Counted from the first letter of the stretch, positions 54,268 through 62,844 are shown. The stretch: 64,000 nt of DNA from Paenimyroides viscosum (GCF_003858535.1 NZ_RQTJ01000008.1:1-64000); one strand, 5' to 3'. Translations and numbers: made by a program. The notes: a model not told the origin generated them from the sequence alone.

Positions 54268-56772
54268 TTATTGATTTACTTGTTCACGCCTGTGCATAGC
54301 GATATGCTTGATGGCGAGTTCGACGTTACCGTCGAGTTCCGATGCGAGCTGCATCACTTCCATTTTTTCGGTTTCTTCCGTGGTGTAGGCAAGGTATTCC
54401 TCCAAGCTAACTTCGGTGGCATAGACTGCCGAGTGCGTACCACCTAAGCCAATCCAAACCTCTTTGTACAATCGGCTTGGGTCGTTGTTCATATTGATGG
54501 AAAGTACCTGTGCTTTTTCCTTATCTGTTAACCCGAGCATAGCCTGTATATCATCAAACTTGTTCATATACTTTCTCTGGTCTAATAGGATTTTACAGTC
54601 GGAATTATTGATGATACTTTCCTTCACTATAGGCGACTGGATGATGTCGTCCACTTCCTGCGTTACCACGATGGCTTCACCAAAGAATTTTCTGACGGTT
54701 TTAAACAAATATTTTATGTATTCTGCCATACCTTCCTTCGCAATCGCTTTCCAGGCTTCTTCAATCAGTATCAGCTTTCGGATACCTTTGAGCCTACGCA
54801 TCTTGTTGATGAAGACCTCCATAATAATGATGGTCACGATGGGAAAAAGAATTTTATGATCCTTGATCGCATCAATTTCAAACACAATGAAGCGTTTGGA
54901 AAGCAGGTCTAACTGCTTGTCGGAGTTCAGCAAGTAGTCATATTCTCCACCTTTGTAATAAGGTTCGAGTACGTTAAGAAAATTGGCAATATCAAAGTCT
55001 TTTTCCCTTACCTGTTTTTCCTCCAATACCTTGCGGTAATCGCCTTGCACATACTCATAGAAGCCATTGAATGACGGAAAAATCCCCTCGTTTTTAATGC
55101 GTTGGATATAACCGGAAACCGCATTGGAAAGTGCAACCTCTTCCGAACGGGTTGGTGGCTCATCGTCTCGTTTCCATAGCGTGAGTATCAAAGTCTTGAT
55201 ACTTTCCCTTTTCTCGATGTCGAATACGCCATCATCGGTATAAAAGGGATTGAACGCAATGGGGTTGTCTTCGGTATAAGTGAAGTAAACCCCGTCTTCG
55301 CCTTTGGTCTTTCCTTTGAGGAGTTCACATAATCCCTGATAACTGTTACCCGTATCCACGAGTAGCACGTGAGCACCTTGTTCGTAGTACTGCCTAACCA
55401 TGTGGTTGGTAAAAAAAGATTTCCCGCTTCCTGACGGACCCAAAATGAATTTGTTGCGGTTCGTGATAATACCACGCTTCATCGGCAAATCGGAAATATC
55501 CAAATGGATAGGCTTTCCGGTCAGGCGGTCAGCCATTTTGATACCGAACGGCGAGGGCGAATTGTGGTAATTCGTTTCTTCCGTAAAGAAGCATAAGGCT
55601 GGTTCAATGAACGTGTAAAAACTTTCCTCACTCGGAAAATCGCCTGCATTGCCCGGCATTCCTGCCCAGTACAAAGTGGCTACGTCCGTCGTGTTGTGTC
55701 GGGGTTTACATTCCATCAGTGCCAAGGCACTACCGCAATCGTTCTTCAACTGCTTCAGTTCCGCGGGATCTTCCGACCAGGCTATGATGTTGAAGTGTGC
55801 CCGTATAGATGAAAGACCAAAACTGTGGGCTTCATTCAGATACCTTTCTATCCACTCTTTGTTAATTTGGTTGGCACGGCTATACCGAGCCAGCGAATGC
55901 ATATTCCTTGCAGACTTCTCAAACTTTTGCAGGTTGGCTTCGCTGTTGTCCAGAAACAAATACTGGTTGTAAATGTGGTTACAGCTTAACAGCAAACCCA
56001 CAGGTGCAGCAAACGACAAACGACAATCACTACGGTCGGTAGATAGTTTTTCAAAACGGGTATCTGCCGAAACCGTTCCGGGTAAATCATCCGTATCGGA
56101 TAAGGTGTGCAAGGACAATCTTTTATTGCCGATACGCACTTCTTCTGCACCTAAACCAATATCCTGCATTGGTGTTCCCGCTTCCCTTGATAACGTTAGG
56201 TATTGCTCCAACAAACCCTGCTTTTCGTCCGTACCAATGATTTCATCTTCGGTTAAACGTTGCAGAGTAATGAAACCGCTATCATTTACGATACGCTCAA
56301 ACTGTGCTACTGCTTCCATAAAGCGGTGTATGGCTTCTTTATCCCTTATTTCCTTTGGAATAAGCGAACCTTTGCAAAGCGAACTGAAGTTGCTTTGCAT
56401 ACGCATACGCTCTTTGGTCGTTTTGGTCAGAAACAAATAGCAATAGTGATTAAGGAATGGTCGCTCATTGAAATGGCGTTGATAGGACTTCGCTAAAAAG
56501 CTTTGGTTATCCGCTGCCAAATCGGGAGCATAATTTTCCTTGATGTACCAGTCTTGTTTGTGGATGACCGTAAAGTCCGGCAGGGTTTTGATTGCCTTAT
56601 GCCAGGCGGAATGGATTGCTTCGTATTCCGCAGAAGCTACGGTAAACAGTTCCGGCAAACGCACTTCAAAACAAGCGGTAATATCTGCATCTTTGGAAAG
56701 GATGCAGTTGTTTTCTACTGCCAGGAGTGGAAACTTACTTTCCAGTGTGGTGGTCTTTGATACATTTCTCAT
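54268..56772 (-). CDS. traG: Conjugative ATPase TraG (VirB4-like)
   Basis: 834 residues. Walker A GPSGSGKSFFTNHMVRQYY lies at about 440, Walker B KLILIEEAWKAI in the last third, then FGEAIVVTQEVDDIIQSPIV. This is the VirB4/TraC superfamily ATPase that powers assembly and substrate transfer at the inner-membrane face. In this nomenclature TraG is the VirB4 ATPase and not the coupling protein. It overlaps traF by four bases. Confidence 0.95.
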   Translation of the reverse strand: MRNVSKTTTLESKFPLLAVENNCILSKDADITACFEVRLPELFTVASAEYEAIHSAWHKAIKTLPDFTVIHKQDWYIKENYAPDLAADNQSFLAKSYQRHFNERPFLNHYCYLFLTKTTKERMRMQSNFSSLCKGSLIPKEIRDKEAIHRFMEAVAQFERIVNDSGFITLQRLTEDEIIGTDEKQGLLEQYLTLSREAGTPMQDIGLGAEEVRIGNKRLSLHTLSDTDDLPGTVSADTRFEKLSTDRSDCRLSFAAPVGLLLSCNHIYNQYLFLDNSEANLQKFEKSARNMHSLARYSRANQINKEWIERYLNEAHSFGLSSIRAHFNIIAWSEDPAELKQLKNDCGSALALMECKPRHNTTDVATLYWAGMPGNAGDFPSEESFYTFIEPALCFFTEETNYHNSPSPFGIKMADRLTGKPIHLDISDLPMKRGIITNRNKFILGPSGSGKSFFTNHMVRQYYEQGAHVLLVDTGNSYQGLCELLKGKTKGEDGVYFTYTEDNPIAFNPFYTDDGVFDIEKRESIKTLILTLWKRDDEPPTRSEEVALSNAVSGYIQRIKNEGIFPSFNGFYEYVQGDYRKVLEEKQVREKDFDIANFLNVLEPYYKGGEYDYLLNSDKQLDLLSKRFIVFEIDAIKDHKILFPIVTIIIMEVFINKMRRLKGIRKLILIEEAWKAIAKEGMAEYIKYLFKTVRKFFGEAIVVTQEVDDIIQSPIVKESIINNSDCKILLDQRKYMNKFDDIQAMLGLTDKEKAQVLSINMNNDPSRLYKEVWIGLGGTHSAVYATEVSLEEYLAYTTEETEKMEVMQLASELDGNVELAIKHIAMHRREQVNQ

Positions 56773-57098
56773 ACGGCTTTCGTTTTAGAAGTGAATTTTA
56801 AATAGCGGTATACGGGTTTACGGCAGATGATGTAGCGGGGATGCCTTTTGTTGGTAGCTATTTTCATCAATCCATGCTCACCGTATTTGCTATTCAGTGA
56901 AAAGGTCTGCCACACAATCAGCGAAGCACCACCGGCACCGAGGAACAGGCAGACGTAAGAATTTACGCCGGCCATATACAGTATCATCACGAGAATAAGC
57001 GTACCGAGAAGACCCCCTGCAAAAATGAACAGGTACTGTGCTTTCAGTCCTTTAAATTCCACCGTTCTTCCGATGCCTTTGTTGATATTGTAATTCAT
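56769..57098 (-). CDS. traF: Conjugative transfer protein TraF (DUF4133)
   Basis: 109 residues from ATG 57098 (MNYNINKGIGRTVEFKGLKAQ). Two transmembrane helices (YLFIFAGGLLGTLILVMILYMAG and YVCLFLGAGGASLIVWQTFSL) and a basic C terminus (HPRYIICRKPVYRYLKF) match DUF4133, a VirB3-like protein. The frame is open to 57173, over the end of traE; the conserved start fixes 57098. Confidence 0.9.
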   Translation of the reverse strand: MNYNINKGIGRTVEFKGLKAQYLFIFAGGLLGTLILVMILYMAGVNSYVCLFLGAGGASLIVWQTFSLNSKYGEHGLMKIATNKRHPRYIICRKPVYRYLKFTSKTKAV

Positions 57099-57109
57099 AA
57101 GGCAAAGGA

Positions 57110-57415
57110 TTAAAGGAAGAATGAACGCAGGATGGTAGCCGCTACGATTAAGAAAATACAGGCTCCGAACCACGAAGCTGCCGTTTTACTCGTGTCGGGA
57201 TCACCTGAGCTGAATTTGTTGTACACTTTAACCCCTCCGATCAATCCGACGACGGCACCGATGGCGTAAATAAGCTGGGTTGCGGGATCGAAATAGGAAG
57301 TTACCATTTGGGTAGCTTCGTTGATACCTGCCGAACCGTTTCCCTGTGCGAACACGCCAATTGCTGACAGCATAACCACGGCTGTCAGCAAAACTTTTTT
57401 TCTTTGTTTTTCCAT
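57110..57415 (-). CDS. traE: Conjugative pilin-like protein TraE (DUF4134)
   Basis: 101 residues. Signal sequence (KKVLLTAVVMLSAIGVFAQ), then NGSAGINEATQMVTSYFDPATQLIYAIGAVVGLIGGVKVYNKFSSGDPDTSK (in pieces) with two helices around a Gly-rich turn, the DUF4134/VirB2-like pilin pattern. First gene of the traE-to-traQ operon; the phased GGC repeat at 57507-57539 lies 92-124 bases upstream. Confidence 0.92.
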   Translation of the reverse strand: MEKQRKKVLLTAVVMLSAIGVFAQGNGSAGINEATQMVTSYFDPATQLIYAIGAVVGLIGGVKVYNKFSSGDPDTSKTAASWFGACIFLIVAATILRSFFL

Positions 57416-57506
57416 AATTGAAACACATTAATTTGTTACGTTTATCCCACACCTTGCGGGCTTTCGGAACAAAGGTGTTTCGGAAATCAAAGCACTCTGA
57501 TAAAGT

Positions 57507-57542
57507 GGCTGTCAAAGGCATCATTTGGCTGTCATTGGCTTT
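57507..57542. promoter_or_regulatory. Phased GGC repeat upstream of the tra operon
   Basis: GGC begins at 57507, 57517, 57527 and 57537, exactly 10 bp apart, in the units AGTGGCTGTC-AAAGGCATCA-TTTGGCTGTC-ATTGGCTTTA. AAAGGCA-NNN-TTTGGC and GTCATTGGCTTT are shared with the site before the HTH pair. Candidate binding site for a regulator contacting one DNA face. Confidence 0.5.
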
Positions 57543-57644
57543 ATAGTGATTGTTTTTTTAACTTAGCATTGAAAAAAACGGGTTGTTTTGTCCCCAATTA
57601 TAAAAGTCAATCGTCATTAGGTTGAACATTAAAATTTTTAAACA

Positions 57645-57989
57645 ATGAAAGAATTTGCATTAATCTTCAGACTGAAAGACATTGCCGACTTTAAACCATC
57701 TCCTGAACAGATGCAGGAACGTATGAACTGGCTGGCTGGCATTGCCGCTCAAAACAAATTGGTGGACAAAGGCAATACGCTTTTGCCTGTTCCCGGAAGT
57801 GCTAAAACCATTAAAGCTGATAAAGCAGTTACGGACGGACCTTACACCGAAATCAAAGAATTTATCAGCGGTTATATTGTTGTGAAAGCCGACAGTATTG
57901 ATGAAGCCGTAGAAATGGCAAAAGCCAATCCGATCTTTGAGCAGGTTGGAGGAAGTATTGAAGTGAGAGAAGTTTTAAAACGTGATTAG
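57645..57989 (+). CDS. YCII-related (DGPF) protein
   Basis: 114 residues with the YCII fold. MKEFALIFRLKDIADFKPSPEQMQERMNWL begins the domain (in pieces) and VTDGPYTEIKEFISGYIVVKADSIDEAVEMA carries the DGPF-type motif as DGPY. YCII/DGPF proteins are typically encoded beside ECF sigma factors of the ECF42 group, as here, where the sigma gene overlaps by eight bases. Function of the family is unknown. Confidence 0.87.
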   Translation: MKEFALIFRLKDIADFKPSPEQMQERMNWLAGIAAQNKLVDKGNTLLPVPGSAKTIKADKAVTDGPYTEIKEFISGYIVVKADSIDEAVEMAKANPIFEQVGGSIEVREVLKRD

Positions 57990-59223
57990 TAAAAATTCAC
58001 ATAAAGAACTTTTACCTCACTTATTCCGACAGGAGTATGTGAAAATGACGGCTGTTTTATGCCGTCATTTTGGCTTACGCCATATTGAGATTGCTGAAGA
58101 TATAGCCAGTGAAACTTTTCTGAAAGCGTCCGAACATTGGGCAATAAACGGCGTTCCCGAAAACCCTACTGCGTGGCTTTACACGGTTGCCAAAAATAAA
58201 ACCAAAGATTACTTTAGAAATTTATCGGTTTTTGAAACTAAGATCAAAAACGAACCGGTAATCAATATTCAAAACGAACACGATTTTGAATGTAGTCCGG
58301 AATTTATTTCCGACAGCCAATTGGCAATGATTTTTGCGGTCTGTAATCCTGTAAATTCAAATGACAGCCAAATTTCATTGGCACTCCAAATTCTTTGTGG
58401 GTTCAGTGTAGAAGAGATTGCGAATGCTTTTCTCACGAAAACAGAAACGATTAAAAAACGATTGCAACGGGCAAGAACCAATCTTCGGAATGATAATTTT
58501 GAAATCTCGAGATTGAACGTAACTGAAATAAAATCAAGATTAGAAACGGTTTTAAAGACCTTGTATTTATTGTTCAATGAAGGATATTTTTCAAAAACCA
58601 ATGACAAGCAAATCAGGATTGGGCTTTGTTCCGAAGCTACAAGACTGGCTTTGGTATTAACAGAGAATCCGTTGACCAATACAGTTAAGGTAAACGCTTT
58701 GCTGGCTTTAATGTGTTTTCAAAGTTCACGACTGGAAGCGAGAACGAATGATAAAAATGAAGCTGTTTTGTTTGACGAACAAGACAAAAACCTATGGGAC
58801 AAATCGCTTATCGAAAGAGGAAATTATTATTTGGTAAACGCTACCAACGGAAACGAAATTTCAAAATATCATTTGGAAGCAGGAATTGCTTACTGGCATA
58901 CAACCCCAACGGACGAGAATAAATGGCAACATATTTTACAGCTTTACAATCAGCTTATTTTAATGGAGTATTCACCAATTACAGCGTTGAACAGAACTTT
59001 TGCATTTGCTAAAGTGTACGGAAACCAAACAGCCATTGGTGAAGCGGAAAAAATAAACCTGGTTGATAGTAATTATTATCACGAATTGTTAGGATACCTA
59101 TATTCAGATACCCATAATGAAAAAGCTATTTTTCACTATGAAACAGCTATCCATTTGACTAAATCTAAAACGGAAAAGCAAACATTGAAAAAGGAAATCC
59201 AACGGCTGAAGGGCACTTTTTAA
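57982..59223 (+). CDS. ECF sigma factor with C-terminal extension (ECF42-like)
   Basis: 413 residues from GTG 57982 (ISKNSHKELLPHLFRQEYVKM); no ATG lies before region 2. Sigma region 2 runs to about 75 (IEIAEDIASETFLKASEHW, TAWLYTVAKNKTKDYFR) and region 4 follows at about 125-165 (ALQILCGFSVEEIANAFLTKTETIKKRLQRAR, in pieces). The remaining 240 residues are the DUF6596/TPR-like extension (FNEGYFSKTNDKQIRIGLCSEATRLALVL) that marks this group. No anti-sigma factor is adjacent. It probably activates its own operon. Confidence 0.88.
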   Translation: MISKNSHKELLPHLFRQEYVKMTAVLCRHFGLRHIEIAEDIASETFLKASEHWAINGVPENPTAWLYTVAKNKTKDYFRNLSVFETKIKNEPVINIQNEHDFECSPEFISDSQLAMIFAVCNPVNSNDSQISLALQILCGFSVEEIANAFLTKTETIKKRLQRARTNLRNDNFEISRLNVTEIKSRLETVLKTLYLLFNEGYFSKTNDKQIRIGLCSEATRLALVLTENPLTNTVKVNALLALMCFQSSRLEARTNDKNEAVLFDEQDKNLWDKSLIERGNYYLVNATNGNEISKYHLEAGIAYWHTTPTDENKWQHILQLYNQLILMEYSPITALNRTFAFAKVYGNQTAIGEAEKINLVDSNYYHELLGYLYSDTHNEKAIFHYETAIHLTKSKTEKQTLKKEIQRLKGTF

Positions 59224-59282
59224 TAAAAATCCCTATTCAAAGAAAAAAGAGTAAAATAAATCCGTACAAGATATTGTTTTCA

Positions 59283-59316
59283 TATATTTGCATAATATTT
59301 CTTCGATTAAAGAAAT
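59283..59316 (+). promoter_or_regulatory. Promoter with downstream inverted repeat, metalloprotease gene
   Basis: TATATTTG at 59283-59290 fits TAnnTTTG. ATTTCTT (59297-59303) and AAGAAAT (59310-59316) form an inverted repeat right at the expected transcript start. No clear -33 box. Confidence 0.5.
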
Positions 59317-59346
59317 AAAAAACAACCTAATTATTATTAATCTTAT

Positions 59347-61170
59347 ATGAAAACAAAAGCACATTTTAAGCTGTTTTATCTCGCAATTTTAACTCCAATA
59401 TTTTTATTGATTGGATGCGAGAAGGAAGATTTTCTAGACGACCTTTCTGAAAAGAACACATCAACAGAACTGAACAGTTTTATTGGAAAAAAACTAGAGA
59501 ATCCCTATAGTGTTACTAATATGCGTAAGGCATATAATAACCTAATGAATAACAGTAAATCTAAACAAAAAAATGATCAGGCAATTGGTAATGAAAGTGA
59601 CATCAAAGTAACTGATTTGTATGTGAGATTTTTTATAGAAGATGCAGATCAGTTGGAAAAGCTTGAAGCGGATTCTTTAAATTTTTCAATTCTTCCGCTT
59701 GATTATGAAATATTGAAAGAAGGAGATCTTGAGATAGAAGAAAAAGATCTTGAAGGAGAAGGTTACTGGTTATATACATCTGTACCTGTAAGGTATCAAT
59801 TACCCGGAGAAATAAAACATGAAATTCTTGAAGAATTATTTTTACCGGAACTGGAAGATGATCAGGATGAAGATGAAAATACCAGACAAAGAAGCAATTA
59901 TTTGAAATCGGCATTTTCTGCTTCATTCTTAGAAGAATTAGAGGATGAGTCTTTAAGGCTAACGGGAAATTTAGAAGAGGCTAATGAGGAATCTGATAAC
60001 TCAATAAAAGCACGAAAACCCAAAAGACGTCCACAAGGACATATAAGAGTGCAAAATACAACTACAGGAGCAATTGACCCTGTAATTGGTGTAAAGGTAA
60101 AAGTTAGAAGATGGTTTAAATGGGGTAAAGGCTACACAGACAATAATGGCTTTTACAGTGTTGATAATACATTCAGAAGAGATGTGAACTATGAGGTTGT
60201 ATTCAAGAATTCAAGAGGATTTAAAATATGGCCATCTATGATCAGTGTTTCTTCTGGTCGTTATAGCGGCGGTAAGCACGGCAGTGGTGGTCATAGTATT
60301 ACGTTCTCTACCAATTCTAAAGGATGGCGTTTTTCAACTGTAAATAATGCAACTGTACATTACAATAACTATTGCGACCAGTTCGGTATTGGAAAACCAC
60401 ATAATAATTTAAGAATTGTCGCTCAGGACAAAACAGGTTCCAGCTCTGCACCCATGTTAAGAAGAGTATGGGGCAAGGTTGGGTTTACAACCAATTCGCA
60501 ATTGGTTACTTTTCTTTCAAAAGCCAATGGTATAACGATTGCCGCTAATAGTTTGTGGATTGTAACAAAACTTATTTTACCAGATGTGATTATCAAAGCG
60601 GCTCCTTCACAGGGTACAGCAGGGGTTTTTGAAACAACCTTTCATGAATTGGCTCACGCATCACATTGTAAGCAAGTTGGTAGTGCTTATTGGATTAAGT
60701 ATATCAACTATATTATTACTTATGGAGCCTATGGCGATGGACACGGTATGAATAATGGCGTAGTAGCTGTTGGTGAAATGTGGGGATACCATATGGGATA
60801 TTTTTTAACTTTACAGCATTTTGGTAATAATAACCCGATTGTTAGACCAGTAGCAATGGAAAATTTCACGCCTTTTTCTAGACCTGACAACAGAGATATT
60901 GTGAGACCAAGAGATGCCACAAATAGAATATTTAGAATGGAAGGTTGGATACCTGTGGGCATTATCCATGACCTGATGGATAATAATGCTGATGTGGTCA
61001 GAGCGGGATTTACAGATAATGTGAGTGGATATACTCTTTCACAAATATTCGGAGCTTTACAAGCTAATGTACAGACACCCCAGGCATTCAGAAACCGTCT
61101 TTTATCAAACAATGGAAACTGGCAACAAACACAGGTAAACCAATTGTTTGAAGCTTATTTTTATAACTAA
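59347..61170 (+). CDS. Surface lipoprotein with HExxH metalloprotease-like domain
   Basis: 607 residues. Lipoprotein signal ending LIGC (Cys24) is followed by EKEDFLDDL, an acidic stretch of the kind that sends Bacteroidota lipoproteins to the cell surface. Residues about 40-210 are charged and helical. About 230-300 look like a carboxypeptidase-regulatory-like beta domain (VIGVKVKVRRWFKWGKGYTDNNGFYSV). The zinc motif is His433-Glu434-x-x-His437 (FHELAHASH), with Glu477 in VAVGEMWGY a plausible third ligand as in gluzincins. Probably a surface peptidase; substrate unknown. AT-rich cargo between two tra blocks. Confidence 0.75.
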   Translation: MKTKAHFKLFYLAILTPIFLLIGCEKEDFLDDLSEKNTSTELNSFIGKKLENPYSVTNMRKAYNNLMNNSKSKQKNDQAIGNESDIKVTDLYVRFFIEDADQLEKLEADSLNFSILPLDYEILKEGDLEIEEKDLEGEGYWLYTSVPVRYQLPGEIKHEILEELFLPELEDDQDEDENTRQRSNYLKSAFSASFLEELEDESLRLTGNLEEANEESDNSIKARKPKRRPQGHIRVQNTTTGAIDPVIGVKVKVRRWFKWGKGYTDNNGFYSVDNTFRRDVNYEVVFKNSRGFKIWPSMISVSSGRYSGGKHGSGGHSITFSTNSKGWRFSTVNNATVHYNNYCDQFGIGKPHNNLRIVAQDKTGSSSAPMLRRVWGKVGFTTNSQLVTFLSKANGITIAANSLWIVTKLILPDVIIKAAPSQGTAGVFETTFHELAHASHCKQVGSAYWIKYINYIITYGAYGDGHGMNNGVVAVGEMWGYHMGYFLTLQHFGNNNPIVRPVAMENFTPFSRPDNRDIVRPRDATNRIFRMEGWIPVGIIHDLMDNNADVVRAGFTDNVSGYTLSQIFGALQANVQTPQAFRNRLLSNNGNWQQTQVNQLFEAYFYN

Positions 61171-61184
61171 TTAAATTAAAATCA

Positions 61185-61580
61185 ATGAAAAAATTAAAAT
61201 TATTGTCAATAATAGCCATTGTTACTTTTATTTTTTCTAGTTGTGATCCCGAGTATTGTTCTGATTATTCTATTTATAATAATACACAGAATGATATTGA
61301 GTTATTCTTTTATGGGGAAGAGAATTCAAATAAGTTAATTGAGAAAGGAGAACAATTCATGCAATCATCTTTTTGTGGTATGGGTAAGTCATATTTGGAA
61401 TATTATCTAGTTGATTCTGTTCAAATAAAAAGAGATGGGGTGCTTAGAAAAACTTACTATCCGTCTGACGAAGGGAAAAGTATATATAAAACACAAGACC
61501 GCAATTTTTGGAAACTTGTTCAAGCTAATGGTAACTACAGTAAGTTTGTTTTCGAAATAAACGAAGAAGATTTACAATAA
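61185..61580 (+). CDS. Small lipoprotein, unassigned
   Basis: 131 residues. Signal ending FIFSSC, then DPEYCSDYSIYNNTQNDIELFFYGEE and SSFCGMGKSYLEYYLVDSVQIKRDG. No family recognised. It follows the metalloprotease gene by 14 bases, so they are probably co-expressed; the layout repeats the protease-then-lipoprotein pair at 46.1-47.8 kb. Confidence 0.68.
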   Translation: MKKLKLLSIIAIVTFIFSSCDPEYCSDYSIYNNTQNDIELFFYGEENSNKLIEKGEQFMQSSFCGMGKSYLEYYLVDSVQIKRDGVLRKTYYPSDEGKSIYKTQDRNFWKLVQANGNYSKFVFEINEEDLQ

Positions 61581-61612
61581 AAATGTAATCATATATATTA
61601 TTGAAAATCATA

Positions 61613-61648
61613 TAAAATAAGTTGCTAATTTTTAGCAACTTATTTTAT
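61613..61648. terminator. Bidirectional terminator
   Basis: AATAAGTTGCTAA pairs with TTAGCAACTTATT with a short T loop, flanked by AT runs, between convergent genes. Confidence 0.85.
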
Positions 61649-61649
61649 T

Positions 61650-62291
61650 TCATACAAACTCCCCAATATCAAAATCCTCTAAATCATTTTTCCGCAAAGT
61701 GGAAGAACCAGTTTCCGTTTCAGATGAAAGGGTACTGTCCAAAAGCTCGGCAATTCTTCTGGAAGCACCCTCCATTGAACTTTCCAACAAGCTGAATAAT
61801 TCGGTCCCCTGTAATCTTTGAACTATATCTACCGCTGTTTCCTTTTGGGCTGGTTCCAAATTTTCTTTTTGAAGCAACACCCCCACGGAACTTAGTTCTT
61901 CAAAGGTAACCCCCTGGGCATAACCGTTATCACTGCCGGATATTCCGTACCTGTTCCATTCTTCTTCCTCTTCCTCCAAATCAGGCATATTACTGAAAAC
62001 TTCGTCCAGCTCTTCCTGCGGAATTTGAATATTGACTTCTTCGTTCTCATCGTATTCAATGTCTAAATTATCAGGATTTATCTCAGATTCCTGAATTTGG
62101 CTTTCATTGGCAGTGTTTGGCTGCGAATGGCTTTTTACGGGCTTTGGTTTACCCATAATTTCGGGCAAATCGGGTGCGGAAGATGTAGTGTCTTCTTTCT
62201 TATAGGTTATCTTTTTAATGACGATTTTCTCACTCACTAAAAGAATGATAACCATAAACAGGCATATTACTATTGCAATTTCCATAATCAA
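61650..62291 (-). CDS. TraD-like conjugal transfer protein
   Basis: 213 residues. One N-terminal transmembrane helix (EIAIVICLFMVIILLVSEKIVI) and a long, acidic, poorly structured tail with a C-terminal helical part (FSLLESSMEGASRRIAELLDSTLSSE). Its place after the DUF3408 genes in the traA-to-traD order of Bacteroidota elements suggests TraD. It overlaps the next gene by four bases. Inside it, at 62097-62133, lie four GGC triplets spaced 10 bp. Confidence 0.65.
   Translation of the reverse strand: MIMEIAIVICLFMVIILLVSEKIVIKKITYKKEDTTSSAPDLPEIMGKPKPVKSHSQPNTANESQIQESEINPDNLDIEYDENEEVNIQIPQEELDEVFSNMPDLEEEEEEWNRYGISGSDNGYAQGVTFEELSSVGVLLQKENLEPAQKETAVDIVQRLQGTELFSLLESSMEGASRRIAELLDSTLSSETETGSSTLRKNDLEDFDIGEFV
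62097..62133. repeat. Phased GGC repeat inside the TraD-like gene
   Basis: GGC begins at 62099, 62109, 62119 and 62129 in the units TTTGGCTTTC-ATTGGCAGTG-TTTGGCTGCG-AATGGCTTTT. GGCAGTGTTTGGC is identical to the site before the HTH pair. It lies within coding sequence, so chance is a real alternative. Confidence 0.4.
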
Positions 62292-62566
62292 AGAATTGGT
62301 TTAAAATGTTCATTAAAATAATCGGTAATGTCGTTCCCATACTCCTTGAAATGGTGTTCAAGAATATTATCAATGTAAGCGTAAAGCGTTATTTTTTCTT
62401 CCCTTGTTAATTGCACAATGCGAAGCAGTCTTTCGTGATATTCGGGGCGGATATAAACAACTTTACCGTTACGTCCTGATGGAAAGTGATTAACTAAAAA
62501 TTTACTGCTGTATGGCTCTGTATTCTTAGGTTCCGTATTCTTTTTAAATAGATTTTTCATGTTCAA
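62288..62566 (-). CDS. DUF3408 protein (third of three)
   Basis: 92 residues. SSKFLVNHFPSGRNGKVVYIRPEYHERLLRIVQLTREEKITLYAYIDNILEHHFKEYGNDI (in pieces) is the DUF3408 core. These small proteins lie between parA and traD/traE in Bacteroidota conjugative elements (TraB/TraC) and may bind DNA with a ribbon-helix-helix-like fold. It overlaps both neighbours by four bases. Short, without an N-terminal extension. Confidence 0.85.
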   Translation of the reverse strand: MNMKNLFKKNTEPKNTEPYSSKFLVNHFPSGRNGKVVYIRPEYHERLLRIVQLTREEKITLYAYIDNILEHHFKEYGNDITDYFNEHFKPIL

Positions 62567-62844
62567 ATGCTTTTAAAAATGGATTTGCTACTCTTGTTAT
62601 ATTCTGCGATAATTTCATCGGAAAACAGCTCAAAGTGATGCTTTAAGATGTTGTCCAGATACGCATACAGCGGGATTTCTCCTTGACCGACAATCTTTGC
62701 TATCCGCATAAGTCTTTGATGGTATTCGGGGCATACGTAAATGAACTTATCGCCTCTTTTTTTCATAGCGTTCCTTTTAAGAAATTTAGAAGAATAGGTT
62801 TTTCCGCTCTTCTTTGCTGTGGTTGTTTTATTGTTCTTTTCCAT
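62563..62844 (-). CDS. DUF3408 protein (second of three)
   Basis: 93 residues, a paralogue of its neighbours: KKRGDKFIYVCPEYHQRLMRIAKIVGQGEIPLYAYLDNILKHHFELFSDEI (in pieces). The basic N terminus (KTTTAKKSGKTYSSKFLKRNAMKKRG) fits DNA binding. Co-translated with the third copy through an ATGA overlap. Confidence 0.85.
   Translation of the reverse strand: MEKNNKTTTAKKSGKTYSSKFLKRNAMKKRGDKFIYVCPEYHQRLMRIAKIVGQGEIPLYAYLDNILKHHFELFSDEIIAEYNKSSKSIFKSI

Noticed and set aside
54464..56788. Several plus-strand frames of 80-155 residues opposite traG
   Set aside because: Shadows of a strongly supported VirB4-type ATPase gene.
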